Positions 1 to 12,655 of a stretch of DNA of 64,000 nt are shown here, in pieces. The notes under the pieces were generated by a model that saw only the letters and a list, made by a program, of their open reading frames with translations, was not told where the DNA came from and ran no database searches. This stretch comes from Xestospongia bergquistia. Lineage: Eukaryota > Porifera > Demospongiae > Haplosclerida > Petrosiidae. Positions within the stretch are counted from its first letter, which is position 1. Each line of letters starts with the position of its first letter. The DNA is taken from contig OZ014412.1 in assembly GCA_963965975.1 (NCBI GenBank), positions 6,698,501-6,762,500 on the forward strand. The letters are read 5' to 3'. Position numbers and translations under genes: made by a program.

Positions 1-21
1 CTTTCACTCTACCTCTAATAG

Positions 22-1761
22 AGTTGTCAAACTTTCCAGTCCTAACTTGAATTATCTCATAATTGTAGGGGCTGCCATTATGTACACATGTGTCTATTTC
101 TATGTGCACACCTCAACAGTAATGGATGTACAGACTGCTTTCTGTAATGTAAGATTATCACATAATGATCATACTCCTACTTCCAGATTTGTTCTATAAT
201 AAATTATTGTATTGCTTTATCTTTTAATCAATGATCCATTCTTAATTTCCACATAGATCAGATTCTGGTTGTTCTTTTTAGGATACTCTGTCTGTTTTGC
301 TGTCATTCTTTCCAAAACATGGAGAGTCTATTATATTTTTTATAATCCAAAGCCTAATAAGAAGGTTAATCACTAAGTTATAAAATGGTATCTTAGTAAT
401 CTCTCCTTCTTCCTCTCTCACACACACACAGGCACTAAAAGATTGGGTTTTATTTGTTCAAGTATTAGTTATAGTATCTATTGATTTGATTATTATTGCC
501 ATTGGATCTGCCATTCCTCAGTCACGACTGATAGCTACCAGAATAAGAGATACTCAACATCCAGAAGATATAACGGTATACTAAATTTTATCTATCTTCA
601 CAAAATGTTAATAATGATTGTGTCTGTCATGTAACAGAAAAGTTTTTCAATACAAGAGTCTTTCAAAATAATATAACAGATTTATTGGATAAGCTGACAA
701 ATTTACTTATATTATTACTAGATAATCAGTCAATTAGCACATTAATTTGTTTAACTTTTAAAATTGAGCAAATACTGAAATATAGCAGATAATAGTAACA
801 CACATTTGAGCATGAGTCATAATTTTTCTTATAATTAGAACATATGCATGCATGTATTTTGGCAACTTAATTTTTGGCCTCTAATTAAGAGGATCCTTAC
901 CAATTATTTTCCATTTGATAAGTAACTATTATACTAAATATGTTAATACTATTTCTTTTTCTATACATTATCTAGGATGAAGGTATTTTTGAAAAAAACT
1001 TCATCTATGTGTGTGCTCAAAGTGGATCACAAATTTGGCTAGCAGTCTCCTTTACATACAAAGCATTGTTACAACTAGTAGCAATATTTATGGCATTTCA
1101 TATTCGTCGTGTTAAAGTTAAAGCTCTGAATGACTCAAAGGAAATAGCTGTCATTATCTACATCAACAGTATTATACTTGCAGTGTTAGCAGTGACACAG
1201 TTTGCTCTTGAAAATTATCATGATGCATATGCTGCCATGTTTGGACTAGCTCTACTGGTAGATGCAACTCTGTTCTTAGGACTCATGTTCATTCCAAAAG
1301 TAAGAGTCATTTCCATTAAGTTTATGTTACTTTTAAAGCAAGATTTTAATTAATGATTTCATTTCTCAAACCTCTTATTTATTTTATTTTATGCTGACTC
1401 AACAGCTTCTCTTCTTATAAAGACTATATAACCCAAGCCATAATTCAATTGTTTTAATTATATCTTGACAGATGGTTAGTTTATATAATGATCCAACTGG
1501 AGAGAAAGTCCTCACTAGTCATTCCTTACCTTCTTCCTATCCAACAAATAATACTACTAGTGAGTCACCTGAGGAGACTATCAGTGGTCTACGAGCTAGA
1601 ATAAAAGAACTGGAGTCTATGCTCTCCACTAAAGTGGTAAGTATATGTGAAACTATTCATGTCATATACTAAGAGCTGTTTATTTGTACATATATAAATA
1701 CTATGTATTATACTATAATGATATTATCATCTCAAATATATAGCTGGAGTCTACAACTTAA
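22..1761 (+). CDS. GABA-B-like receptor copy A, 3' part (TM2 to C terminus)
   Basis: Only the last six exons lie in the window: 22-148, 257-364, 432-575, 976-1299, 1472-1636, 1744-1761. They encode TM2 (from VVKLSSPNLNYL), TM3 (KTWRVYYIF), TM4, then TM5-TM7 in one 324-nt exon (IWLAVSF, KALNDSKEIA, FIPK), and a tail with the helical stretch ETISGLRARIKELESML before the stop TAA at 1759. Introns follow GT-AG and lengths equal those of copy B. KALNDSK and KTWRV resemble the GABA-B2 subunit more than GABA-B1 (recalled family motifs). Exon 11 starts with one base completing a codon split by the intron, so its donor exon is upstream of the window. No stop interrupts the visible exons. The ligand domain is outside, so ligand use cannot be judged. 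Confidence 0.9.
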
Positions 1762-2264
1762 TTTGATAAGAAGTTTGAAATGAGAATGAAAGACTGATGT
1801 AATACTTATTTGCTATATATATTTCTTCCTCATATAATATGTAAATCAGTTATGTATTTAGTAATTTTGTAATTATTATGTAACATGTGACTTTATTAAT
1901 TAAACAAGCAATTCAATTCATGAACATAAATAAAGTCATTTTGTTTTATTTTTGTTAAAATACACTATATGTAGTTATTTGTTTATCAAACATCTATTAG
2001 TCTATTAATAAAATCAAAATAGATGCATTAATTAATACACTATAATGAAACATTAACCAGCTGCTACAATATCATTATCACAATTTCTACAAAAAAGTAA
2101 AGAAATTTATTATGTACCATTTAATACAAATTTTAGAAGGAAAACACTTACTACTATAACTATTCCAATTTTTCAGACACAACCTACCTTATATATTATT
2201 AATATGTCATTACTTAATTCCATGCATTGTCAGCAAATTATTAAACCAATTGGATACCAGCACT

Positions 2265-2507
2265 AACTAAAATCAATTGTTTGATTTAACTAATACATGG
2301 TTATACTGGTTGTATATGTAAAAAGTTAAGATAGCATTATTTTGCCTATTAATGTATTATGAATTGAGTGTTTATGTAGTTACATAATCAGTAATCATTA
2401 GTAATCAAAACAGTATTATGTTTACTTTTGATCATAATAAGTTGTAGCATGTAATTTGTATTACCATATATTAGTAAAATCAACTAATCATTTTGTTACA
2501 GTGATAT
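2265..2507. repeat. Foldback (MITE-like) element, 5' of copy B
   Basis: The left side (near 2270, TCAATTGTTTGATTTAAC) is a diverged inverted copy of the right side (near 2465, CATATATTAGTAAAATCAAC, then TTTTGTTACAG). The same arms, better preserved, flank the elements at 21716 and 29615. The middle contains a run that also occurs in copy B intron 6 at about 6163 (AATCAAAACA then TATTATGTTTACTTTT). No coding capacity. Ends are approximate. Confidence 0.5.
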
Positions 2508-3072
2508 ATTGTACATTAAAATATCAACTAGCTGGTAGTGATTATATTTGCCTATCAGTTTTAACACAAAAGCATCTTCAATGACTTCACTCTTTTGCTG
2601 TGAAATGAAGAGTATTATTTGCTATGGTAATTGACAAACCTTAGGAGGTTCAAGTTAAGACCTGTAAATGATTAATTATAAACAAGAAACAAAAAGAATG
2701 CTGTTTAGAGATGAATGTCAATGATACTATGTTTGTATTTCTGTCCTATCTAGTAAATTAGATATAGAATCACTAGACTCAATCTGACTTCTGATTAAGT
2801 TGACATAATACACTATAAAAACTAATCAGTTATTTTAACAATCAATTGAAAACAATTAATATTATTATACTATTAGAAAACAATGAATTATATAGTGAAT
2901 AATTCACATAAATTTGGATTATTTTGGTTTAGTACCATTTTGCCTATTCCCATTTTGTCTACTTTTTGAGAATTTGTGGCAACTTTCATTACTTTCAATT
3001 ATCACTCTCTCCATATCTCTGTCTTAATTCTTTATTGTTTCCAGAAGAACTAACATTAATTTTTAGAAGTCT

Positions 3073-3082
3073 AGGGAGAATC
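3073..3082 (+). promoter_or_regulatory. Diverged copy of the shared AGGGGTAATC motif, upstream of B
   Basis: AGGGAGAATC, 152 bp before the chosen ATG, preceded by AGAAGTCT as in C and D. It matches the C/D/G/H motif at 8 of 10 positions. It could be promoter DNA or part of a 5' untranslated exon, because TTTTTAG precedes it as a possible acceptor. Confidence 0.3.
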
Positions 3083-3224
3083 GCTTTTAAATTTGCAGAG
3101 AGGCATAAAAAGAAGGAACATCCCATTATCATCCACGACTTGTGTGAGCCACACCTTAAACAAAACTACCAAAAGTATACGGATTTACGGAAAGAGGAGT
3201 GTGATGTATACAGCTACTGTGACA

Positions 3225-3504
3225 ATGTTATCGTATCTTGTTATTGGCCTGCTTTGCTCTCTCCTCCATCTCTCTGTTGGTACTCACAGCAGTAATGAAG
3301 ACAAAATTCCTCTCCACTTTGCATATATTACCTCAAAAACTGGAGGTTTCGTTGCTAATGGAAGCATACCAATTGTTGATTGGTTATTGGAGATGATCAA
3401 TGAACGAGACGACATTTTGCAAAATTATACACTAAACCATACGGATGTATTGGATTCAAAAGTGAATATAAATAAGAATACTTTTTTTAACAATTTCTGT
3501 ATGC

Positions 3505-3593
<89 letters not shown>

Positions 3594-6500
3594 CATGTAT
3601 GTGTGTGTGTGCACATTAAGCCATTCACTTTAGAATGCAATCTCTTCTTACAGTGTGATCATACTACATCTTTAGATGCTTTCTTTCAACTATTTTGGCA
3701 AAGTAACACAACTTATGTGACATTACTAGGATGTGGTTGCTCACCAGCAACTATCCCTGTAGCAGAAACCAGCCATTACTGGAATATACCACAGGTATAG
3801 AATCCTATACTAATGAAAATAATGGCTTCTTTCTTTCTCCCCCTCAGATTTCTTTTACATCAGCTGCTAAAATTCTAAATGATCGTGACCGATTCAAAAG
3901 TTTTTTTAGAGTACTTCCTTCTTTTTATTATATTCCAGCATCAATATCCCAATTACTGAGACAATTTGGATGGAGAAAGATGGCTGTCATCACTCAGGAG
4001 GAGGATGTATTTCAAGCAGTGAGTCAAGTATTGGCTAAATTATCTGATACGTTTATTTTATAGTTACCATTTTGTCTACAATACTGATTTAAAATGTGTC
4101 AGAATGTTGAACCATATCCCATTAATTTTACAGTATTCTCTCTCTTTCTCTCTCCATCTTAGATTACCAGTGGTCTCAAATTCATTTTTGATTCACAGAA
4201 TCAGCTACTAGATTCATCTGTTACTTTTAAAACAAAAGTAAATCCATTTCCACATGATACAATATTTGAAAAAGTAAGTAATTATTTATTGGAAGTACAT
4301 ACAATTAATTAAGCAAGTTCATATATTTTGTTAATCATGTATCATTATTTTCCCTAGATAATTACAGGAAAGTATAGGATTATTTATATCAATACATATG
4401 AAGCATATGCTGCCAACATTTTGTGTGAAGTGAGTAACAAAAGATATCATAATATCATCACAACAATTAATGATAGAGCCTACTAAGTATTAGGTAGTAA
4501 ACAATAAAGGCAATTCCAATATATATATATACATAGTAGATGGATGGATGGATGGATAATGAAATTAAGATACTGTGGAAACTCTTGACTATAGAAATGG
4601 AACAATTTTTGTCTTAGTCATCATCATCACTATAATCCTTGCACAATAAACGTATGTATTATTACAATAATTACTCATTGCATGGCCAGTTTGCCAGGGC
4701 CTACTCAAAACATTACAAACTCAACTACATACAAATATAAGCATTTTCTTATTTGTTACTATAGGCTTACCACAGAAACATGTATGCTCCTACCTATGTC
4801 TGGATGTTACCAATGTGGTTTAATGATGGCTGGTGGAATAATACAGTTTACTCATCCTGTACAACAGAGAACATGATGGCAGTTGTTAATGGCACTTTAG
4901 GTACTGTACCTCATGGATTCTTCGTTATGGATAACAAAACAAGAAAAGCTATCTCTGGCCTGGTAAGAAATATTTAGTTATATGATTAGAGTTAGTATTA
5001 GTTTCTTATTAAAGCACTATATTCTGAGTTGGGATTTAGATGATGCCTTGTAAAAGAACATGAACTATGAGAACAACTATAGCATTTTCACTAATGTTGT
5101 TATTTGAGGAATGATGATATTGGAATAGGTGTTCTCATGTTGTTCTTTGTAATAAAGATAAAAATTGGTAACAATTACAATTTTGAGAGAATATTTATAT
5201 GATAACTCATACAGATAGCAACTCAAATGGAAACTGTACCATGTAGAATTGTCATATTTGATAGGCAATGCATGTATGTATTTAAAAGTAAAAAATTGAA
5301 CTCCCAGAGTTCTGGTGAAAGAGGTGACAGATTATTTTTGTCATTAGTAAAGCATTTGCTTGACTCATAAACTCTGATTTTCATGTTATAATATTATAAG
5401 TCCAGCTAGATCTTAATAGTATTAACTAATTACCATTTCTTCACCATTACTATATAGTTGTGTCATTGTGTTATGGCTGTCACTACATACATGCCTATTT
5501 AGAGAAGCCATACTGTTGAAGTATACCTACTATGTAGTGATATAGTACTTAGTAGTCAAAACATCATACGATGTGTATAACAACTGTAACTTCCTCTTCA
5601 CCAACTCATTACTCCAATCTTTCTCCACCATCATCACTCTACTCCAACCTTCCACCATTGGCTTCCTCTCTTGACCTCTTCACTTCAAATCTTATCCTAA
5701 TACATACAGCATTCTTCCTAAATTAGATAATATCTCTGCTATTTCTTTGTTCTATTCATTGTCTGATCCTATCTGGATTGTGTAATCTTTTGACATTTCA
5801 AGTCATGATGTATTACTTAAAAACTAGTTTTTTTCAGCTTGACTGTAACTATAATGTTGGTAATATCATTGTCTATGTAAAATTATTATTTTAATTGCCT
5901 TGAAGTATACATTTCTTTTAAAATCGTGACTTCTTTCTGTTAAGCTTAGACACTGTTTATAAAAAGTTCATTCATAATTGGCAGGTTAATGCCTGTCTTT
6001 ATCTCATGACAAACTGAATCATCTTATACACACATACGTACATACATATGTACATACATACGTACATACATACATGCATACATATATGCATATAATAAGT
6101 AACGGTTAAGACCAATATATAATGATTTTGTATAGATGAATAATCCACAGTATATTAATAATCAAAACATTATTATGTTTACTTTTTGTCCCAAATATAC
6201 AACCTTTATAACAACTATATATTGGCTAAATCAACCTATCAATTTTTACAGTATAAAGACACTGTTCACTCACATTTAGCACTTACTATTGCCTCCCTTC
6301 ATCTTGTGACAACATTCTTATCTCATAATCCATCCATTTTATTAAACCTTGTGATTTCAATGTCAATTACTTCCATATACTTCATCCTTGAAACTAAAGG
6401 TGATACTTTGCTTGATTTTAAAGGAATTATTAAAGACCCCACTTATTTTTCTCACTCTGGTATTTCATTCACTATTGATCTTGTTTCCTCCCATCCAACA

Positions 6501-9500
6501 TAGTTCCATTCTCATGTAATAGATCATAAATTCAATTATCACAGCAAATTTGTTTAAGCTATAATGCAATGAATCATTGCTTACCTCCCAATTCTCAAAT
6601 CCAAATTCTTGAAACTAATATAATTAGTAATCCAAAATAGCATGTGTTAATGTTGTTAATACTTTCATTTTACATGCAATGTAATTGACTATGAATTGGC
6701 AGTGATATAGGTCTGGCTTGATAGTATATTAGGCAATATCTCTTAATATTCTATTATAAAAGAGGACGCCCCTTTAACTAATAGAACTAATAATAAATAT
6801 CTCCTATTATGTTTTATATGAAAAGTATACTACTATAACTAATAGAACTCATTGTGTCCACTAAGAAACGGGTTATTTTCAGTAATACATGTATGTTTGG
6901 TACTCATGAGTATAATTATTTCTTAGAGAACTTCATGCACTTGATAAATGACAGAGAACCAGGCACTGTACTTTTAATCAACTTCACTTTTCTGTTCCAT
7001 CATTCTCACCACAAGTAACATTACTGTCTGTTTTCCCTAATAGACACCACAGGAGTTTTTAGACAACTATACTGCTCTGTTTGAACAGCCACGATACAAA
7101 TCTCAAAACCTAACCAAGAACGACGCTGTAGGACTGGTCCATGAGGGAATATGGTCATTAGCTATTGGACTTAACAATGCAGTGAAACGAATAGCATTGG
7201 GAAATGACAGTGGATGTGAGAATTTAACAGGAGAATTGGTACCTTTAGAGGATTTTGATTATACTAATGAAAGAGTGGGTTGTATTCTGAGACAAGGTTT
7301 TGCTGAAGTAAATTTTCTTGGAGTTACTGTGAGTTGTCCTGTTTTCTCTTGTATATAAATCAAGGAGTAGATTATCAAAGTATATATGTATTATACAAAC
7401 ATTCCTAGTTTGTTGTAATAATTATAGTTTTAAGAGTTTATATGTCATGTTTTGTGATTACATTTGATACTACAACACATATTATTTTAATATTAGGGTC
7501 CTGTTTATTTTACTGCAAATGGAGGTCGTCCTGACAATATTCATGATGTCAAACAGTATAGAATATCTGGTGGTAAGTCTATAACAAGAACTAGTTAAAT
7601 GTTGAATTCATTCTCCTGTAGATACAGTCAATCTTGATACAATAGCCTCTGTAACCATTGGGAGTAATTTCACTTTCAAAATGGGTGAATCTAACGCACG
7701 GATTTGGAAAGGTACAAATTAATATCATAATAACATTGATGGATGGTGATATGGCAGCATAAAAGATGTAAGAAGTATCCTAAGACAATGACTACAAATA
7801 ACATTATATTACATAAAGCACTTATTATGAAATATATTTGATTATGACTTGGTAAATGTATATGTAGCTCAAAGCTTGCACATAAGAAAGAATAACAAAA
7901 TTAAACATGTTCATATACATTTTAAATATTCATAAATTTTATTTAAATAATTAAAATTCAATAATGAGTCTTTTAATAACACAACAATGCCAAATGTATA
8001 GAACAAGGTATGGAATATGGACAATGACATAATTTGTTTAAATTAACCAGCAAAACACAAACATAATAACTTTAAAGCAATAAATATAATACATAATATT
8101 GTAGAAATAATAATAGTAATGCAGAAGTTATGTTTTGCTGTCATCGTAACCTGAATATTTGGGATTCCTACATCACATTTCAATTTTTTAAAAGGTATTT
8201 GTTACAAGCAAATGATTATAGGAAATTGAGATGTAGTCAAGAGAATATAGATATGACTTCATAAAATAGATATATAGTTTGTCATGTTGGTTTAATAGAC
8301 TGAGATCCCATCATTAATTTCTTCATTTATATGTATTGTAATATACACTATAAACCAGATACCAATTAGTCAAGATCCTTCAAAAACATATCAATATATA
8401 AGAACAGTTTATAGACACATCTAACATACTATACTATATAACTTACATATTATTACTATTATTATGTCACTAGATGGTACTCCTCCTTATGATGGTTTTG
8501 AAGTGGACACTATACACCAGAATCATCTAGCATTGATTATAATTTATGATATTGGAGCATTTGTTGGTCTCATCTTTGTAGCAGTATGTCTTGTATTTAA
8601 TATTGTCTTTAGAAATAAAAAGTCAGTAACTGGATATTGTACATCATCACTTGATTTTCCCTCCCTCTCTCCCTTCCACCCTCCATCTAATAGAGTTGTC
8701 AAACTTTCTAGTCCTAACTTGAATTATCTCATAATTGTTGGGGCTGCTCTCATGTACATATGTGTCTATTTCTATGTACACTCCTCAGCAGTAATGAATG
8801 TACAGACTGCTTTCTGTAATGTAAGATTATCACATAATGATCATTAATCCTCACTTCTATGATTTGTTCTATAATAAATTATTGTATTGCTTTACCTTTA
8901 AATTAATGATCCATTCTTAATTTTCACATAGATCCGATTCTGGTTGTTCTTTTTAGGATACTCTGTCTGTTTTGCTGTCATTCTTTCCAAAACATGGAGA
9001 GTCTATTATATCTTTTCCAATCCCACACCTAAGAAGAAGGTTAATTACTCAGTTACAAAATGGTATCTGATCAGTTAACTCTCTCTCTCTCTCACACACA
9101 CACACACAGGCACTAAAAGATTGGGTTTTATTTGTTCAAGTGTTAGTTATAGTATCTATTGATTTGATTATTATTGCCATTGGATCTGCCATTCCTCAGT
9201 CACGACTGATAGCTACCAAAATAAGAGATACTCAACATCCAGAAGCTACAACAGTAAACTAAATATTTTATTTGTCCTCACAAAATACTAATAGTTGTGT
9301 CTATCATGTAATAGAAACGTTTTTCTACAAAAGAGTCTCTTAAAATTTTATTTATTAGATAAGCAGATAAATTTTCTTATATTCTTACTAAATAGTCAGT
9401 CAATTAGCACATTAATTAAACAAATACAGAGTTATAGCTGGTTATAGTAGGAAGCATTTGAGCATGAGTCTTAACTTTCTTATTTATAGAACATTTGCAT

Positions 9501-10442
9501 GTATATAGCAGTCATGGTAGTGTGTTTTGGCAACTTTAATTTTGGCCTCTAATTAAACGAATCCTTATCAATTATTTTCCATTTGATAAGTAACTGTTAT
9601 ACTAAATATGTTAATATTATTTTCTTTTCTATACATTATCTAGGATGAAGGTATTTTTGAAAAAAACTTCATCTATGTGTGTGCTCAGAGTGGATCACAA
9701 ATTTGGCTAGCAGTCTCTTTTGCATACAAAGCATTGTTACAACTAGTAGCAATATTTATGGCATTTCATATTCGTCGTGTTAAAGTTAAAGCTCTCAATG
9801 ATTCCAAGGAAATAGCTGTCATTATCTACATCAACAGTATTATACTTGCAGTGTTAGCAGTGACACAGTTTGCTCTTGAAAATTATCATGATGCATATGC
9901 TGCCATGTTTGGACTAGCTCTACTGGTAGATGCAACTATGTTCTTAGGACTCATGTTCATTCCAAAAGTAAGAGTCATTTCCATTAAGTTAGTGTCACTT
10001 TTAAAGTGAATTTTTAATTAAAGATTACATTACTCAAACCTCTTATTAATTAGATTATTAAGCAAACTTAACAATTTCTCTTTTTTGAGACAATATAAAC
10101 TTTATTAACCAAGCCATACTTCAATTTTTTCTGATTATATCTTGACAGATGGTTAGTTTGTATAATGATCCAACTGGAGAGAAAGTCCTCACTAGTCATT
10201 CCATACCTTCTTCATATCCAACAAATACCACTACTAGTGAGTCACCTGAGGAGACTATCAGTGGTCTACGAGCTAGAATAAAAGAACTGGAGTCTATGCT
10301 CTCCACTAAAGAGGTAAATTTATGAAAAATCATTCCAATATATCATACACTAAGAGCTGTTTATTTGTACATATATAAATACTATGTATTATACTATAAT
10401 GATCTTATCATCTCAAATATATAGCTGGAATCTACAACTTAA
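3225..10442 (+). CDS. GABA-B-like class C receptor copy B (complete, 804 aa)
   Basis: Exons: 3225-3461, 3654-3794, 3848-4018, 4163-4273, 4358-4429, 4765-4962, 7044-7328, 7497-7572, 7622-7711, 8474-8621, 8694-8820, 8932-9039, 9110-9253, 9644-9967, 10149-10313, 10425-10442. Residues 1-22 are a signal peptide (MLSYLVIGLLCSLLHLSVG). Residues 23-460 form a Venus-flytrap domain with GCGCSPATIPVAE, RFKSFFRVLPS, NMYAPTYVW and HEGIWSLA, plus several N-glycosylation sites. TM1 is in exon 10, TM2 in 11, TM3 in 12, TM4 in 13 and TM5-TM7 in exon 14 (residues 637-744). Cysteines before TM3 (TAFC) and before TM5 (YVCAQ) can form the usual class C disulfide. The tail is only about 60 residues and contains ETISGLRARIKELESML, a short coiled coil. 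All introns are GT-AG and all exons are open. The start matches the initiators of C and D; ATG at 3204 is an alternative. Family known to couple to G proteins as dimers; ligand and partner here are inferred only. Confidence 0.92.
3505..3591. repeat. (TA)n microsatellite in intron 1 of B
   Basis: About 43 TA units between exons 1 and 2, followed by a short GT run. Reading frames with repeated I-Y residues across it are artefacts. Confidence 0.95.
5440..5570. repeat. Single copy of the 160-bp intron-6 module, copy B
   Basis: Resembles the unit repeated 3.8 times at 18301-18906 in copy C: ATAGTTGTGTCATTGTG, then AGAGAAGCCATA, then AGTAGTCAAAACA. It directly precedes the LINE relic, as in C and D. 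Confidence 0.6.
5585..6540 (+). mobile_element. LINE endonuclease-domain relic in intron 6 of B
   Basis: Homologous to the better preserved relic in C. Near 6360 it keeps the bases for DFNVNY, and near 6440-6490 a stretch reading KDPTYFSHSG then FTIDLV, typical of the C-terminal half of an apurinic-type (APE) LINE endonuclease. It is broken by frameshifts, by CATA-type simple repeats at 6030-6090, and by a foldback insertion flanked by a repeated piece of the LINE. No reverse transcriptase was seen. Confidence 0.6.
6100..6252. repeat. Foldback element fragment inside the LINE relic of B
   Basis: The right end (ATATATTGGCTAAATCAAC, then ATTTTTACAG) matches the right arms at 29823 and 21908. 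The left arm is weak (GGTTAAGACCAATATATAATG). LINE-like sequence resembling ATCTCATGACAA lies on both sides, suggesting insertion into the LINE with some duplication. Confidence 0.4.
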
Positions 10443-11055
10443 TTTGATAAAGAAGTTTCAAATGAGAATAGAAGACTGTTGTAATATTTATTTGCTATAT
10501 ATATTTTTCTTCCTCATATAATATGTATATTAGTTATGTATTTAGTAATTTTGTAATTATTATGTAACATGTGAATTCATAAATTGAACAAACAACTTGA
10601 TTATGTGAACATATTAAAATCATTTTGTTTCATTATTTTTAAACATGCTACATGAATTTATTTTAAGAAGTACTCTAATATCAAAATGTCATTAGTCCAT
10701 TAATAAAATCAAAGTAGATGCATTAATAAAATATCACACAATAAAACATTAACCACCTACAGTCTCATTATTATTGATTATTGACAGCAAATTAAAGCTA
10801 CACTTTTAATTAAGTACTCATGTTATATTATTTACTGATCAACTATATTGAATATTGACATTTAAATACTATTATATAATCCTCCTATATAGACATTAAG
10901 TGATTACTACCTCTCTAACTAATCCTATTAACAATTAGATAGTGTCTCTAAAACAAAAATAGGGTCTAGTCTATTAATTAAAAATTTGGTGGGTCAATCA
11001 GCCAGCATATTTGGTTATGTTAAATTAGATTTTCTTAAGAGCACCATCAAAAGAT

Positions 11056-11056
11056 G

Positions 11057-11093
<37 letters not shown>
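11056..11093. repeat. (ATA)n microsatellite
   Basis: A run of about twelve trinucleotide units 5' of pseudogene Bpsi; a shorter run of the same unit sits at about 11188-11208. Confidence 0.9.
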
Positions 11094-11096
<3 letters not shown>

Positions 11097-11360
11097 CAAC
11101 AATAGTTTTGTCAATGTAATCCTTATTTCACTTTGTTTTCTTTATTTTCTTGTTTTTGTTTATGATTGTTGCTGGTGTTCTTGTTGTTATAATAATAATA
11201 ATAATAATGATATCATCCTCCATGCATTCATAGCTACAAAGATTGGAGACATAATTAATAGCATGTCAATGGCTGAATTGAGACATATCAATCATTGATA
11301 TAACACTGCAGATATGATCTCATTTGACATGCTAGAATCAAGAGTATCCATGATGTAAAG

Positions 11361-12655
11361 TTGCCCTTTTTCCCTTGTATATAAAACAACGAGTAGATTT
11401 TCTAAGTATATATTTTTATTGTAAAATCATTCCTAGTTTGTTATAATAATTATAGTCTTAAGAGTTTATATGTCATGTTCTGTGATTACATTTGATACTA
11501 TAACACTTATTAATCTTTAATTGTAAAAGGTCATGTTTATTTTAATACAAATGGTAGTCGTCCTGACAATATTCATGATGTCAAATGACAAATTTGCTTA
11601 TATTATTACTAGATGTCAGTCAATTAGCACATTAATTTGTTTAATTTTTAGTTGTATAAAGTTGATCTAATACTGAAATATAACAGGTAATAGTAGGAGC
11701 ATTTGCACATGAGTCTTAATTTTTTTTATATAGAACATATGCAAGCATATAGCAGTCATAGTAATGTATTTTGGCAACTTCAATTTTGGTCTCTAATTAA
11801 GTGGACCAATTATTTCTCCTTTTATAAGTAACAATTAGACTACTTATGTTAATATTATTTCTTCTAGGATAGAGGCACTTTTGAATAAAGCTTCATCTAT
11901 GTGTGTGCTCAGAGTGGATCACAAATTTGGCTAGCAGTCTCCTTTTCATACAAAGCATTGTTACAACTAGTAGCAATATTTATGGCATTTCATATTCGTC
12001 GTGTTAAAGTTAAAGCTCTCAATGACTCAAAGGAAATAGCTGCCATTATCTATATCAACAGTATTATACTTGCAGTGTTAGCAGTGACACAGTTTGCTCT
12101 TGAAACTTATCATGATGCATATGCTGCTATGTTTGGACTAGCTCTACTGGTAGATGCAACTCTGTTCTTAGGACTCATGTTCATTCCAAAGGTAAGACTA
12201 ATTTCCATTAAGTTAGTACCACTCTTAAAGCAAGATTTTAATTAAGGATTTCAAACTTTTTATTAATTTTATATTAAGCTGACTTCACAGCTCTCTTATA
12301 GAGTCTATAGAGACTATATATAAACAAGCCATAATTCAATTTTTTCTGATTATATCTTGACAGATGGTTAGTTTATATCATGATCCAACTGGAGAGAAAG
12401 TCCTCACTAGTCAAACTTACCTTCTTCCTATCCAACCAATAATACCACTATTAGTGAGTCACCTGAGGAGACTATCAGTGGTCTACAAGCTAGAATAAAA
12501 GAACTGGAGTCTATGCTCTCCACTAAAGTTGTTAGTATATGAAAAACTATTCATGTCATATACTAAGAGCTGTTTATTTGTATATATATAAATGCTGTGT
12601 ATTATACTATAATGATCTTATCATCTCAAATATATAGCTTGAGTCTGCACCTTAA
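11361..12655 (+). pseudogene. Deletion-derived receptor pseudogene Bpsi (exons 8, 14, 15, 16)
   Basis: It begins in sequence matching the 3' half of intron 7, runs into an exon 8 copy (11529-11586) and, at TGATGTCAAA, jumps straight into intron 13 sequence, so exons 9-13 are missing. Exon 14 (11868-12191) keeps its full 324 nt and splice sites but has an in-frame TAA at 11886, seven codons in, where intact copies have a lysine codon. Exon 15 (12364-12530) has lost one base near 12410 (AGTCAAACTTA against AGTCATAACTTA), shifting the frame. Exon 16 is 12638-12655. The last two exons match C and D (LESAP ending), so it derives from clade 1. No upstream exons were found. Confidence 0.88.

Larger units (their letters stand above)
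1762..3224. other. Intergenic region A-B
   Basis: AT-rich flank with no coding exon recognised. It holds a foldback element (2265-2507) and, near 2570-2800, a stretch that is similar to 13500-13700 before copy C. The last 150 bp carry the weak promoter motif listed separately. An upstream in-frame ATG at 3204 precedes the chosen B start. Confidence 0.6.

Noticed and set aside
3425-3640. Open frames with repeated Ile-Tyr residues on both strands
   Set aside because: They are the (TA)n microsatellite of intron 1 read through.
8611-8640. GTAACT as the donor of exon 10
   Set aside because: It gives a frame with a stop in exon 11, and copy F lacks it; GTCAGT/GTTAGT three bases earlier keeps the frame in every copy.
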